Shown in pieces: positions 29,308 through 37,466 of a stretch of 64,000 nt of DNA. How positions within the stretch are numbered: position 1 is the first letter of the stretch; every line of letters begins with the position of its first letter. The stretch comes from Phycisphaeraceae bacterium. Its GTDB lineage: Bacteria > Planctomycetota > Phycisphaerae > Phycisphaerales > UBA1924. The notes under the pieces are model-generated. The model saw nothing but the letters and a program-made list of their open reading frames with translations, made no database searches and was not told the origin of the DNA. A program made the translations under genes and the position numbers. The DNA is taken from contig JAHCJI010000014.1 of the NCBI GenBank assembly GCA_026126305.1, forward strand, positions 1 through 64,000. The letters are read 5' to 3'.

Positions 29308-30125
29308 GTGCAACGTGTCCGGTCGGTCTCCCACACGGTGACCTCCAGCAGCCTCGCCGGAGCGCCGTCTTCGGCAATGGCCTTGGCCAGCCGCTGGTGA
29401 CACACCCGTGCGATGTGCTCCACGCTGGGGTTCACGCCGTCTTGCGCGAACTCTGGCACGTCGGTGTTCAGGTTCATGTGGTCGAAGGGCTCGATGATCG
29501 AGGCCTCCACCAGTCGCTCCAGGTCCTGCACCGTGAAGCCGGGTGCCCCGCCAGGCGGCAACGCCAAGGCCACGGCGGGCTCGACGCGATAGTTGTGCCC
29601 GTGACCGTTGGGATTGTTGCACTTGCCGAACAGCCGACGGTTCTCCTCGGCGCTGAGCGTGTCCACGTGCAGGCGGTGGGCGGCGGCGAACTCGAAGGTC
29701 GATCGCAGCACGACGGTGGTTGTGTCTTGGGTGGTCATGGTGATACTCAGGGATGGGGTCAGGTTCCAGCGGAGGCTGGCCGGGCGCACGGGCAGAAGTC
29801 CACACAACGCATCCAGCAGGGTGGGCATGAGCGTCGCCGGATCGCGCGCGGGCTCTTCGTGGCAAGCGCGGGCGATCAGCGGCACGACCGCGTCGCGAAC
29901 CGCCCGGTCGATGGCCTTGATGTCGATCAGGTAACCCAGCACCGGGTCGGGAAGGCCCCTTGCCGACACGTCCACGCTGTACGAGCGCCCCAGGCCACGC
30001 ATCGACGGGCGACCGCCGCAACCGTTGGGGTCGGCCCGTACCTGGGCCTCCAGTTCCCCGAAGCCTGGATCGTTGACGCAAAAACGCGTCGTCCGGATGA
30101 GTTCGATGGGTGCCGTCTTTTCCAC
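29292..30125 (-). CDS. queD: Tandem 6-carboxytetrahydropterin synthase-like protein
   Basis: The C-terminal half (about 135-277) of this 277-residue protein is a complete QueD/PTPS domain. Zinc ligands are H150, H175 and H177 (in NPNGHGHNY), catalytic Cys169, D215-H216 (PFDHMNLN) and substrate Glu236 (NPSVEHIA). QueD makes 6-carboxytetrahydropterin, a precursor of queuosine and 7-deazaguanines. The N-terminal half (8-130) appears to be a second copy in which the HGH block is LGRSY, so the zinc site is lost. The GTG start at 30125 is used; no ATG is available before the first domain. Divergent from the peroxidase gene. Confidence 0.85.
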   Translation of the reverse strand: MEKTAPIELIRTTRFCVNDPGFGELEAQVRADPNGCGGRPSMRGLGRSYSVDVSARGLPDPVLGYLIDIKAIDRAVRDAVVPLIARACHEEPARDPATLMPTLLDALCGLLPVRPASLRWNLTPSLSITMTTQDTTTVVLRSTFEFAAAHRLHVDTLSAEENRRLFGKCNNPNGHGHNYRVEPAVALALPPGGAPGFTVQDLERLVEASIIEPFDHMNLNTDVPEFAQDGVNPSVEHIARVCHQRLAKAIAEDGAPARLLEVTVWETDRTRCTYPAS

Positions 30126-30178
30126 TGCCAGAGGGTAGTACGATACCCAAGGCGATCGATCGCAGGCAGGAGTTTCCC

Positions 30179-30838
30179 ATGCCCAGGACACGCACCGTGT
30201 TTTATCCCATCCTCTTTGGCTGCGTGGGCGGCGGCATCCTCGTGGGCTGTTCTTCCCGGGACGCCAACGAGCCGGTGGGCAGCGCGCCCCCCGCAACGGC
30301 ACCAGACTCCCCCCGATCCGCCGACCCGCAACAAGTGGAGCAACCGCCCATGTCCGAAGATCACACGACAACCACCTCGCTGCGCGGCCTTGCCTTCGAG
30401 ATGGCCGACGGCACAAAGGCCACGCTCGAGCAGTATCAGGGCCGGGTGGTGCTGGTGGTCAACGTCGCCAGCCGATGCGGCCTGACCCCCCAGGTGGCCG
30501 GGCTCCAGTCGCTGCACGAGGCCAACTCCGACCGGGGCTTTACGGTGCTGGCCTTCCCCAGCGCCAGCTTCAACCAGGAACCACTGGACTCGGCCCGGGC
30601 GGCAGAGTTTTGCCAGGACATGGGCGCGACGTATCCCATCGCCGCGAAGGTCGACGTGCGCGGCTCAACGGCCCACCCCTTATTCGCCCGGCTGGGCGAA
30701 CTGTCCGCCGAACCCGATTGGAACTTCACCAAGTACCTCATTGACCGCGAAGGCAACCTCGTGGCCCGCTTTTCCCCACGCACCAGCCCGACGGACCAAG
30801 AACTCCAGCAAGCCATCGACGCCGCCCTGGCGGGCTGA
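30179..30838 (+). CDS. Glutathione peroxidase-family lipoprotein
   Basis: The 219-residue protein reduces peroxides, in bacteria often with thioredoxin as donor. A lipoprotein signal ends LVGC (Cys24), and a Pro/Ser-rich linker leads to the peroxidase domain (about 66-219). The peroxidatic residue is Cys100 in NVASRCGLTPQ (a cysteine, not selenocysteine), and the WNF block (181-183) is present. The usual FPCNQF is FPSASF (126-131), so the active-site Gln is Ser130 and the Cys of that motif is also Ser. The ribosome site GGAG lies 7 bases before the ATG. Confidence 0.88.
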   Translation: MPRTRTVFYPILFGCVGGGILVGCSSRDANEPVGSAPPATAPDSPRSADPQQVEQPPMSEDHTTTTSLRGLAFEMADGTKATLEQYQGRVVLVVNVASRCGLTPQVAGLQSLHEANSDRGFTVLAFPSASFNQEPLDSARAAEFCQDMGATYPIAAKVDVRGSTAHPLFARLGELSAEPDWNFTKYLIDREGNLVARFSPRTSPTDQELQQAIDAALAG

Positions 30839-30882
30839 TCGGCGACTCCTGCAAAGACCTGTCAAGTCAACCCGCTCGCCGG

Positions 30883-31644
30883 TCAGCGATCGAAGCCGGA
30901 AAGTCCGTCGATCGTCGACTCGATGGGCATCGACAGGGCACCCCACGCCGATGGACGACCCTCGGCGAAGGTCGAAACAAATAGACTCGAGTCATACGCG
31001 ATCGATGAGCCGTCGGCGAAGACGACCTCCCGATCGGCGCTGGCATCGACTCTACCCTCACTGTACAACGCGCTCACACTGGCGGAAGTGACATCAATGG
31101 CTCGGGAGATGATGACCTTTCGACTGGGGTAACGGACGTGATGACTGCCCATGGCCCGCAGGCTGGATTCGAGGATCGGAGCGTCCGAGCGCCAGAACGC
31201 CGGCTGGGCGCATGTTGTCGAGGTCAGTGTCCATCCGGATATCAGCACACCCTGGGGCACGTGCGAGAAGATGCCCCGCTCAGGACCTCCGTTGATGGTC
31301 CACGGAACATCGATGCTTCCTTCAAGATAGGTCTCGACAATACCATTGATCCAGAAGTAACGATTGCGAAATGGCATTTTACTCAGCTCGATGCCCCGGA
31401 ATGATACAGGGCCGTCGCCCGATCGCTCCTTACCCAGATACGGATAGAGACCTTGATAATCGCCCGTATACATCTGGGTCGCGATGCCTAACTGGCGGCC
31501 CCAAGACAAGCGCTGCGTGTGCTTCGCCCGGTCTCGTGCCGAGCCCAGCACGGGAACAAGGATGCCGATCAGGACGGCGAGTATCGCGATGATAACGAGT
31601 ACCTCGATGAGCGTGAAGGCTCGTATGGGCACGCGGATCGTCAT
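30883..31644 (-). CDS. Type IV pilin-like (prepilin leader) protein
   Basis: The 253-residue protein begins with a short basic leader and AFTLIEVLVIIAILAVLIGI, the prepilin methylation/cleavage motif with its hydrophobic helix. Planctomycetes encode many such proteins with large globular C-termini, of largely unknown role. Cleavage would fall after Ala9 rather than the usual Gly. The remaining 220 residues contain WGRQLGIATQMYTGDYQGLYP, common in this group. It starts 3 bases after the stop of the gene at 31648-32538, so the two form one unit. Confidence 0.85.
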   Translation of the reverse strand: MTIRVPIRAFTLIEVLVIIAILAVLIGILVPVLGSARDRAKHTQRLSWGRQLGIATQMYTGDYQGLYPYLGKERSGDGPVSFRGIELSKMPFRNRYFWINGIVETYLEGSIDVPWTINGGPERGIFSHVPQGVLISGWTLTSTTCAQPAFWRSDAPILESSLRAMGSHHVRYPSRKVIISRAIDVTSASVSALYSEGRVDASADREVVFADGSSIAYDSSLFVSTFAEGRPSAWGALSMPIESTIDGLSGFDR

Positions 31645-31647
31645 AGT

Positions 31648-32538
31648 CTACATCTCCTGGGCAATGGCGCTGTTCGGGCCCATATTGAGCGCGATGACCG
31701 AGCGGATGTACCACTTGCCGCCGGGGCCCTTGTAAAGGAAGAGGGCCAGTGGATCTCTCCGGCCACTCTCACGCACAACGATGAATGCGACGGTTGCCAT
31801 TTGGAGTTGGCGTGTCTGCGCCACATACTTGCGATACTCATGTGATTTTGGTGTGAACCAGCGGCGCATCGTCCCTACCTGGCCAGACCACGTAAGTTCG
31901 TCGGTGTCTGGCGGCAGCGGGAGCAACACGTCGGGCCATTGTGCGATGCTCGCGGCGATAGTGACGGACCGCGTATCGGCCGAAACGCCCGTCACTCGTA
32001 TAGTTTTTTCTTTTTCCTGTCGCATCCAGAGTCGCGAGAACACAATCCCCGGAGACTCATAGCCTGGGAACGGCTCGTCTGGATAGAAATACTTCCAATC
32101 CTCCTCGACCAGGTAAGCACGCATCATATCTGCGTCGATCCAGCGATAGCCGCTGCGATCCATCCATTCGATGTACGCATCGGGCGACGGCGCGAAGTAG
32201 CGGTGGTAGAGGAACTCGGATGCAAGTTTTGCGATCGCGGCAACATCGCGATCGGGAAGAGTCACGCCAGACTCGCGAGTGACATCCATATATAACGGCA
32301 CATATACCGCAGCAATGCCCCCGGCAGTGCTGGGTTCGCCAACCTGTTGCATGGTTAAACTGGCGTAACAACGCTCACCTGCCTTTCGACGGGATACGAC
32401 TTCGGCCATTCGCCTTGCATCTTCCTGGCGGTACGCATCATGGCGCGAGCCAATGATGCCTGATCGATAGAGCCCAAACCCCAAGGCGATGACCGCAACG
32501 ACACCCACGATGACCAGGATTCGATGCTGTTGGTTCAT
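31648..32538 (-). CDS. Membrane-anchored protein of unknown function
   Basis: This 296-residue protein has one N-terminal membrane segment (residues 6-25) and a large domain predicted to face outward. The domain has aromatic-rich motifs (SEFLYHRYFAPSPDAYIEWM, YFYPDEPFPGYES) and a C-terminal region LALFLYKGPGGKWYIRSVIA that reads like a beta-sheet edge. The start at 32538 follows a G-rich ribosome site (GGGGGTGGC). It forms a unit with the pilin-like gene downstream. Codon use is somewhat more AT-rich than in neighbours. No family is recognised. Confidence 0.7.
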   Translation of the reverse strand: MNQQHRILVIVGVVAVIALGFGLYRSGIIGSRHDAYRQEDARRMAEVVSRRKAGERCYASLTMQQVGEPSTAGGIAAVYVPLYMDVTRESGVTLPDRDVAAIAKLASEFLYHRYFAPSPDAYIEWMDRSGYRWIDADMMRAYLVEEDWKYFYPDEPFPGYESPGIVFSRLWMRQEKEKTIRVTGVSADTRSVTIAASIAQWPDVLLPLPPDTDELTWSGQVGTMRRWFTPKSHEYRKYVAQTRQLQMATVAFIVVRESGRRDPLALFLYKGPGGKWYIRSVIALNMGPNSAIAQEM

Positions 32539-32827
32539 GCCACCCCCATCCACTCCACGCATTGCACCGCGAAGCAACGCATGGGCGATGACAATGCTAC
32601 AGCCCAGTTGTGCACTTGGTTGCACCCTATGGCGAGGGTCCAAGGGTTGATGCCAGGTGGGGGAATTGCAATGGGAAGGGATCCACAGCGACCTAGCAGT
32701 AATGGACGAGGCCTGCGGATCCCGTCTAAAGGACCTGACATACTCCTATCTTGCTAGACTTTCCCCCGCTCTGGACTACGCTGGCTTGGATCCATTTTGC
32801 CCACCGATTTTGACCGACGGAGCCGCC

Positions 32828-34267
32828 ATGCTGGGACGTGTTTTCAAGGCGTATGACATCCGGGGGACCTACCCGGACCTGCTGACCGATCGCATGGCCT
32901 GGCAGGTTGGCGTGGGCACGGGGCGGTTCCTGCTCGAGGTGGCCAAGGCCGCGGGCGAGAACACGCCCATGATGCGGACGGTGGTCGTGGGTCGCGACAT
33001 GCGCGAGAGCGGGCCGGTCTTGACCGAGCAACTGATCGACGGGCTGGTGCGCACGGGCGTGAGCGTGATCGACCTGGGGCTGGTCGATACGCCGATGATC
33101 TACTTTGCCATCAACCACCTTGGCTGCGCGGGCGGGGTCATGGTGACGGCCAGCCACAACCCGCCGAACTGGAACGGGTTCAAGATCGCCGGCCCCAAGG
33201 CCAAGCCCATCGGCGAGGCGACGGGTCTGGCCGAGATCCGCAAGCACGCGGCGATGGCCGACCCGCGGACGATCGAGGCGCCCAGCGGCCGAGTGGAATT
33301 GCGCGACCTGTGGGAGCCTTACGCGCGGCACGTGCGTCACTTCGTGCGGGCGGGCGGGCCGGCGATCAAGGGTCGCAAGCTGAAGGTGGTGGTGGACGCT
33401 TCGAACGCGATGGCCGGGACGATGCTGCCGCACGTGTTTGGCGCGCGTGGCGAATTGGTGGAAGGGGCGCTGCCGGGCCTGGAACTGTTGACACTGAACA
33501 TGGACAACGCCAGCGGGCACTTCGCGCACCCGCCCAACCCGCTGGTGAAGGCGAACATGCGCATGACCCAGGAGGCCGTGGTCGAGCACCGGGCCGACGT
33601 TGGGTTCTGCTTCGACGGCGACGCCGACCGCTGCATGGTGGTCGATGATGAGGGCCAGATCGTTGGGTGCGACCACCTGACGGCATTGCTGGCGCTGGAC
33701 GCGCTGGGCCGCAGCCCCGGGTCGGCGATCGTGTACGACCTGCGATCGAGCAAGGCGGTGGAAGAGGACGTGCGCAAGGCCGGCGGCAAGCCCGTGCGTG
33801 GCCGCGTGGGGCACGTGTTCATGAAGGCCGCGATGGCCGAGCATGAGGCGGTGTTTGGCGGCGAACTGAGCGGGCATTTTTACTTCCAGGACAACTTCAA
33901 CGCCGACTCGGGTGCCATCGCGATGGCCACGGTCCTGGGGCTCCTGGGGCGGCAGAAGAAGGGCCTGAGCCAGTTGGTCAAGCCCATCGCCCGCTACGTG
34001 CAGAGCGGGGAATTGAACTACACCAACGAGGACCCGCGCGCGGTGATCGAGAAGCTCGAAGAAGAGATCGCGGGCGATGAGGCTATCGTCGACAACCTGG
34101 ACGGGATCACGATCGACTGCTTCCAGAAGGACGGCTGGTGGATCAACGTGCGTATGAGCAACACCGAGCCGCTGCTGCGACTGAACGCCGAGGCCAAGGA
34201 TCGCCAGACGCTCAACCGGCTGGTGGACCGTGTCGGCCCGCTGCTGGGCAAGCGTGTGGAGCATTGA
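32828..34267 (+). CDS. Phosphomannomutase/phosphoglucomutase
   Basis: The 479-residue enzyme moves a phosphate between C6 and C1 of mannose or glucose, feeding sugar-nucleotide synthesis. All four blocks of the alpha-D-phosphohexomutase family are present: the phosphoserine loop TASHNPP (Ser109), the metal loop DGDADR (263-268), the sugar-specificity loop GGELSGHFYF, and the phosphate-binding loop MSNTEPLLRL. The motif GGELSGH fits PMM/PGM more than GlmM. The start at 32828 (MLGRVFKAYDIRGTYP) matches the family N-terminus; the open frame continues upstream without homology. Confidence 0.94.
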   Translation: MLGRVFKAYDIRGTYPDLLTDRMAWQVGVGTGRFLLEVAKAAGENTPMMRTVVVGRDMRESGPVLTEQLIDGLVRTGVSVIDLGLVDTPMIYFAINHLGCAGGVMVTASHNPPNWNGFKIAGPKAKPIGEATGLAEIRKHAAMADPRTIEAPSGRVELRDLWEPYARHVRHFVRAGGPAIKGRKLKVVVDASNAMAGTMLPHVFGARGELVEGALPGLELLTLNMDNASGHFAHPPNPLVKANMRMTQEAVVEHRADVGFCFDGDADRCMVVDDEGQIVGCDHLTALLALDALGRSPGSAIVYDLRSSKAVEEDVRKAGGKPVRGRVGHVFMKAAMAEHEAVFGGELSGHFYFQDNFNADSGAIAMATVLGLLGRQKKGLSQLVKPIARYVQSGELNYTNEDPRAVIEKLEEEIAGDEAIVDNLDGITIDCFQKDGWWINVRMSNTEPLLRLNAEAKDRQTLNRLVDRVGPLLGKRVEH

Positions 34268-34297
34268 GGACCCAGCAACCTACGCCACGATGCGGAT

Positions 34298-34936
34298 ATG
34301 AGCGAACGGCTTGACATGCTGGGCGTCCTGAACGAACCCGCCGAGACCGCTGCCCGTGGCATCCTGGGTTGGTTGCTCTGCCGGAGGCTGGACGATGGGC
34401 GGGTGCTGCGGGGGCGCATCGTCGAGACCGAGGCGTATGCGGGCGAGTCCGACGCGGCGAGCCATGCATACAAGGGCCGACGCTCACCGCGGAACGAGGC
34501 GATGTTCGGGCCGCCCGGGACTGCGTATGTCTATTTCACCTATGGCATGCACTGGTGCCTGAACGTGGTGTGCGCGGCCGAGGGCGACCCGCAGGCCGTG
34601 CTGCTGCGGGCGGTCGAGCCCGTCGATGGTGTCGAGGCGATGGAGCGTTTGCGGCTTGGCAACCCCAAGGCGGCGCGGTCGCTGGCAGCGAACAAAGTCG
34701 CTTCTGGGCCAGCCCGCGTATGCGCGGCCTTTGGGCTGGATCGGAGTTGGAATGGCCTGGACCTTTTGGCCAAGAAGGAGTGCGGTCCCGATGCATGGCT
34801 GGAGTTGGGGAGCCCTGTCGGGCAGATTCTTGCTGGCCCTCGGGTTGGGATCGACCGGGCGGGAGAGCCTTGGGTGAGCGCGCCGCTGCGATTTGGGGTG
34901 GAAGGCAGCAAGAGCCTGAGCCGGAAGTTTGGGTAA
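34298..34936 (+). CDS. DNA-3-methyladenine glycosylase (AAG/MPG type)
   Basis: The 212-residue enzyme removes alkylated or deaminated purines from DNA at the start of base-excision repair. Conserved blocks are LRGRIVETEAYAGESDAASH (with the catalytic Glu of VETEAY), RNEAMFGPPGTAYVYFTYGM, and VLLRAVEP. Length and order fit the family. It lies 30 bases after the phosphohexomutase stop and is probably co-transcribed, without an obvious metabolic link. Confidence 0.93.
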   Translation: MSERLDMLGVLNEPAETAARGILGWLLCRRLDDGRVLRGRIVETEAYAGESDAASHAYKGRRSPRNEAMFGPPGTAYVYFTYGMHWCLNVVCAAEGDPQAVLLRAVEPVDGVEAMERLRLGNPKAARSLAANKVASGPARVCAAFGLDRSWNGLDLLAKKECGPDAWLELGSPVGQILAGPRVGIDRAGEPWVSAPLRFGVEGSKSLSRKFG

Positions 34937-35079
34937 ATGTTGGGTTTACAGCATCATAGAGCGGGTTTCATGGTTCCTGGCATCGTGTGGTCGATACTTG
35001 CCGCTTGTATTGGGTAGCATTTCCGGCAACCATCGGCCATGGGAGCGTGTGGACGGCGGATCGACGCAGAAGGAAAGGC

Positions 35080-35556
35080 ATGACCGACTCGATCGATTGG
35101 CAGCAATTACGCGAACGGGCACCATTCTCGCCCGAGGCCTTCCGCTTCGTTCGTGAGGGACTGAACCACACACTCGAGCGGATGACCGGGGCCGCGGGAG
35201 GCGACGTGACGGCAGCGCTTCCGCAAGAGGAAGGCCTGGCTGTCGATCTGGGCAGCTTGTCGGAGGCGGACGCGTACACGCGGCACGTCAGCGGGCAGGA
35301 GTTATGCCTTGGCCTGCGGTCGTACGCGGTCGAGCGGTACGGCCTCTTGGCCCGCACGGTGCTTCGGGGTTGGGGGGTGCGCAGCACCGAGGACTTTGGC
35401 AAGATCGTGTACGCGATGGTCGACGCCGGTCTGATGCGCACCAGCGAGCAGGATTCTCTGGACGACTTCCGCGGGGTCTACGACTTCGACGAAGCCTTCG
35501 AGGGGCCCGTCGCACGTTCGGACAGGCACAACGCCGGGGCGGGCGAAGTTGGCTAA
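35080..35556 (+). CDS. Minf_1886-family protein of unknown function
   Basis: This 158-residue protein matches the small Minf_1886 family, common in planctomycetes and verrucomicrobia: RFVREGLNHTLERM, RHVSGQELCLGLRSYAVERY, ARTVLRGWGVRSTEDFGKIV and EDSLDD...DFDEAFE-type endings. No enzymatic residues stand out, and its role is unknown. The ATG at 35080 has AGAAGGAAAGG just upstream. The stop overlaps the TTG start of the downstream AI-2E-type permease by 8 bases, indicating translational coupling. Confidence 0.85.
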   Translation: MTDSIDWQQLRERAPFSPEAFRFVREGLNHTLERMTGAAGGDVTAALPQEEGLAVDLGSLSEADAYTRHVSGQELCLGLRSYAVERYGLLARTVLRGWGVRSTEDFGKIVYAMVDAGLMRTSEQDSLDDFRGVYDFDEAFEGPVARSDRHNAGAGEVG

Positions 35557-37027
35557 GCGGCCCGGAGCCGACCCGGATGTTGGGGCCTCGGGCGAAGGAC
35601 CGGTGGCCCCGCCCTGGTACATGCGGCACTTGTGGCAGATCCAACCGATCCGCGACGTGCTCATCCTGCTGGGCGTATTCGGCGTGTTCTACCTTGGGTA
35701 CGTGCTGCGAACGGTGACGGTGCCGCTGCTGCTGGCGTTGCTGCTGGCCTATTTGCTCGAACCCGTGGTGCGGCGGTTGGAATCGACCAAGTACTTTACG
35801 CGTCAGGGCGCGGTCTCGGGGATTCTCGTGGCCGTGGTGGCATTCGCGGTGGTGCCCATCGCGCTGGCAACGGGCTTTGCCGTCATCCAAGGCGTTGGCA
35901 TCGCCCGCACGACGCAGGTGAACATCGACCGCTTCAGCACCGCGAGCACGTACGTGCGGCAGCATCAGGGCGAGGTCATGCCCCGGCGCGACGAAGCGGG
36001 CGTGCTCGCGTTTTATCAGAGGCTCGCGCCCGAAGATCAACCCGAGAAAGAATCTCCCGATACCGAGGGCGAGCCAGCCGCAACTTCCGATGCATGGTCT
36101 GGATTCGAACAGCGTCCGATCGACACGCCCGAAGCGCGAGCGGCCAGCGAGGCCTTCGGTGCGTTGCCCGAGGTACTCCAGCCGGTGGTGTATCGCTATC
36201 TCCGGCGTTCGGTGCTCGATGCCGGCGAGCTGGACGAGGCCGACGCGGGCGGGACGGTCGTGCAGCTGCTCGAATGGACGCTGGGTATTGTTCGAAGCAA
36301 CGCGGCCCGGATGACCGACGCCGCCGTGCAGGGCGGGCGCATCACGGTCGCGACGGGTCTGGCGACCGTTGTCGGCCTTGGGATGCTGGTTTTTTCGCTG
36401 TTCCTGACGGGTTTTTTCTTCTACTTTCTTTCGACCGGGTACGCGAAGGTGCGTGACTTCGGGTACGAGGTGCTGCCGCTCCAGCATCGCGACAAGATCG
36501 TCCACCTGCTGGTGCAGATGGACAAGGTCGTGGCCGGGTTCGTGCGCGGCCGCATCACGATCGCCATCATCCAGTCGGTCATCTTCACCATCGCGTACTG
36601 GCTCATCGGGGTGCCCGCGCCGCTGGTCTTCGGCCCCCTGGTGGGCATCCTGAGCATCGTGCCGTACGTGGCCTTGCTGGGCATCCCCATCACCATCGCC
36701 GCGCTGGCGATCGACAACAGCGGGTTCCTGGCCTTCCAGCAGACGTGGTGGTGGACGCTGGCAGCGCCCGTGGTGGTCTACTTCGCCGGGCAGGCGGTAG
36801 ACGACTACCTGCTGACGCCTGCGATCCAGGGCAAGGCGACGAACATGGACGTGCCCACGATCCTGTTCGCCTCGCTGGCCGGCGGCATCCTGGCGGGCAT
36901 CTACGGCCTGCTGCTGGCCATCCCCGTGGCGGCGTGCGTGAAGATCCTGCTGCGGGAGTTGTTCTGGCCCCGCTTCCACGCGTGGTTGCGTGGTGAGGAA
37001 AAAGATTTTCTGCCGTTGAAGCGGTAG
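35549..37027 (+). CDS. AI-2E family transporter
   Basis: This 492-residue membrane protein belongs to the AI-2E transporter family, whose members export or exchange small molecules; the autoinducer role is proven for few. It has two helices (about 38-60 and 82-112), then a soluble insertion of about 150 residues rich in acidic/Pro residues. Six or so further helices follow, with family blocks GPLVGILSIVPYVALLGIPI and LTPAIQGKATNMDVPTILFA. Translation begins at a TTG inside the preceding gene. The long insertion is unusual for the family. Confidence 0.88.
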   Translation: MAKRPGADPDVGASGEGPVAPPWYMRHLWQIQPIRDVLILLGVFGVFYLGYVLRTVTVPLLLALLLAYLLEPVVRRLESTKYFTRQGAVSGILVAVVAFAVVPIALATGFAVIQGVGIARTTQVNIDRFSTASTYVRQHQGEVMPRRDEAGVLAFYQRLAPEDQPEKESPDTEGEPAATSDAWSGFEQRPIDTPEARAASEAFGALPEVLQPVVYRYLRRSVLDAGELDEADAGGTVVQLLEWTLGIVRSNAARMTDAAVQGGRITVATGLATVVGLGMLVFSLFLTGFFFYFLSTGYAKVRDFGYEVLPLQHRDKIVHLLVQMDKVVAGFVRGRITIAIIQSVIFTIAYWLIGVPAPLVFGPLVGILSIVPYVALLGIPITIAALAIDNSGFLAFQQTWWWTLAAPVVVYFAGQAVDDYLLTPAIQGKATNMDVPTILFASLAGGILAGIYGLLLAIPVAACVKILLRELFWPRFHAWLRGEEKDFLPLKR

Positions 37028-37046
37028 ACGGTATGGGGGAGCGCGG

Positions 37047-37406
37047 ATGATGGACAAGCCCAGTGGCGTAGCGATACCGATGCTGGTGTCGGGGATTGTG
37101 AATCTGGTGTACGCGGCGAGCGCGACGATCTCGGCACTGTTGTTTGGGGTGGCGACGTTCGGGCTCGGCTGCGCGTGCCTGATCATCCCAATTCCTGCGA
37201 TCCTCCTTGGTATCTTCGAGCTCAAGATGTTCAACAAGCTGAGTGGACCGCCTCCTTACACGCAGCACAAATCCAATGCGCACACGATCGCGATCATCCA
37301 GATCATCACGCTGCTCTTTGGCAACGTGGTGAGCTGCGTGTGCGGGATCATCGCGCTGGTGAATATGAACCAACTCGACGATCCGCCGCTAGGGCCACGC
37401 CCTTAG
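37047..37406 (+). CDS. Small membrane protein of unknown function
   Basis: The 119-residue protein has three hydrophobic segments: 8-35, 38-60 and 80-108. The linker holds GIFELKMFNKLSG, and the ending is NQLDDPPLGPRP. It resembles the short DUF4190-like or 'CD20-like' membrane proteins in layout but I would not assign a family. It follows the AI-2E-type gene by 19 bases and probably belongs to the same transcript. It faces ffh in a tail-to-tail arrangement. Confidence 0.65.
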   Translation: MMDKPSGVAIPMLVSGIVNLVYAASATISALLFGVATFGLGCACLIIPIPAILLGIFELKMFNKLSGPPPYTQHKSNAHTIAIIQIITLLFGNVVSCVCGIIALVNMNQLDDPPLGPRP

Positions 37407-37466
37407 CGGTGTCGCTCATGGGAGTACCGACCCCGGAAGAGCGAGATCGGTGGCACGGCGTGAGGT

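Noticed and set aside
36100..36118. tRNA T-arm-like string GGATTCGAAC
   Set aside because: It lies inside the AI-2E transporter gene and no acceptor or anticodon stem can be formed around it.
37407..37466. Possible SRP RNA or other small RNA near ffh
   Set aside because: The signature GGAAG motifs of the SRP RNA tetraloop region are not arranged as in known SRP RNAs, and the gap is only 60 bases.
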